Made by a program: the position numbers and the translations under genes. The notes beneath the pieces were generated by a model. It was not told where the DNA came from, did not search any database, and worked only from the letters and a program-made list of their open reading frames with translations. Positions 27,307 through 27,735 of a DNA stretch of 27,735 nt are shown piece by piece. Position 1 is the first letter of the stretch, and the number at the start of each line of letters is the position of its first letter. Source of the stretch: a virus. The stretch is taken from the IMG/VR virus record IMGVR_UViG_3300043449_001735, positions 1 through 27,735 of that record; one strand, given 5' to 3'.

Positions 27307-27735
27307 GGCTGCGCCTCCTCGTGAACGTCCTCGGACTGCCAATTGGCCTTGGCTCGACGCCACACCGATTCAGCGAACCGGCGGCCGGAATCTCCGCCCC
27401 ACAAACTCCACGCAATTCTTCCGGCAGAGGGATACCCCTCGGTGCCCGGCGCCCAGCCCTTGCCCTTCTTGTCGATCTCGTGGCGGGCGAAGTACGAAAC
27501 CATCCGGCCGATCGTGTCGAGCGAGAGGGCGCGGCCGTTCGCGATGTCGCGAGCGCGGGCCACACCGACCTCGGTGCCGCCACGGCCGTACTCGCGCCGC
27601 CACTCAAGGCCGCGCCGGGCTTCCTCACGGGCCGCCTGGGGAGGCACATAGCCGTCCTCGGCCGTCACGTCTTCCGCTTCCGGATCGTTTTCGAGCGCCG
27701 CGCTCCGACGCTTGGTGCCACTGGTCGCCCCTTCG
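27303..27735 (-). CDS. Head-region protein, 5' end outside window
   Basis: A partial coding region, open to the right edge. It contains ARRGLEWRREYGRGGTEVGV, ARARDIANGRALSLDTIGRM, SYFARHEIDKKGKGW and GYPSAGRIAWSLWGGDSG. This pattern recurs upstream of prohead protease and capsid genes in many phages. A GTG at 27668 could start a 121-residue version, but the frame continues beyond 27735 without a stop, so the true start may lie outside. It could be the C-terminal part of a portal/minor head protein or a separate small head gene. It is translationally coupled to the capsid fusion. Confidence 0.65.
   Translation of the reverse strand, partial: EGATSGTKRRSAALENDPEAEDVTAEDGYVPPQAAREEARRGLEWRREYGRGGTEVGVARARDIANGRALSLDTIGRMVSYFARHEIDKKGKGWAPGTEGYPSAGRIAWSLWGGDSGRRFAESVWRRAKANWQSEDVHEEAQP

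Noticed and set aside
25336-27324. Long plus-strand open frame opposite the capsid fusion
   Set aside because: An antisense shadow produced by high GC; the residues are Arg/Gly/His-rich without domain pattern.
1-27735. tRNA genes, rRNA, integrase, transposase, insertion-sequence ends
   Set aside because: No cloverleaf, recombinase motif or terminal inverted repeats of an IS were seen on reading both strands; attachment sites cannot be judged without flanks.

Overview
The window is 27.7 kb of very GC-rich phage or prophage DNA. The host is most likely a planctomycete. That host call is an inference from overall protein style (GCC/GGC/CGC-saturated codons, small orphan genes, a papain-like protease in the late region) and not from a marker gene. 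Genes form two convergent blocks meeting at 7496-7499, where the two terminal stop codons share one CTAG. No integrase, terminase or portal gene is visible. The last two probably lie past the right edge.

Left block (+ strand, 1-7499, early/accessory). It opens with short tandem repeats (1-139), then sixteen small genes. Recognisable products are two helix-turn-helix proteins (301-873, 5283-5501), an ArdC-type antirestriction protein (1723-2682), a stand-alone primase-polymerase domain (6527-7012), a small protein with a sliding-clamp-like QLDLF motif (4933-5226) and a one-span membrane protein (7248-7499). The rest are orphans. Four sigma70-like promoters with exact 17-bp spacers (upstream of 301, 1723, 3191 and 5612) carry a 20-bp dyad of the form TTGTnnCCGATnGGnnACAA between the -35 and -10 boxes. 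A fifth, variant copy sits on the promoter of the second HTH gene, and a weaker sixth candidate precedes 918. Both HTH genes start where transcription should start, so their mRNAs look leaderless. This looks like a phage regulon with its own operator family and is the most novel signal here.

Right block (- strand, transcribed from 27735 down to 7496, late genes). In order of transcription: a partial head gene; a prohead protease-scaffold-major capsid fusion; a strong 13-bp hairpin; a DUF2190-like decoration protein; a head-tail joining candidate; a small beta-sandwich protein; a 778-residue fibre; neck proteins including an HK97 gp10-like one; three related tail-tube-like proteins; a tail assembly chaperone pair needing a -1 frameshift; a 713-residue tape measure; and distal tail proteins. 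The non-contractile tail suggests a siphovirus with an HK97-type head. Next come a zincin-like protein, a small HTH-like protein, a metallophosphoesterase and a deoxynucleotide kinase. The block ends with seven tightly coupled genes (10694-7496), several with N-terminal membrane spans, around a membrane-anchored papain-like protease. No conventional endolysin is visible, so this last cluster is the best candidate for a protease-based lysis or envelope module.

Almost every late gene overlaps its neighbour by ATGA, TGATG or a few bases, indicating translational coupling in long transcripts.
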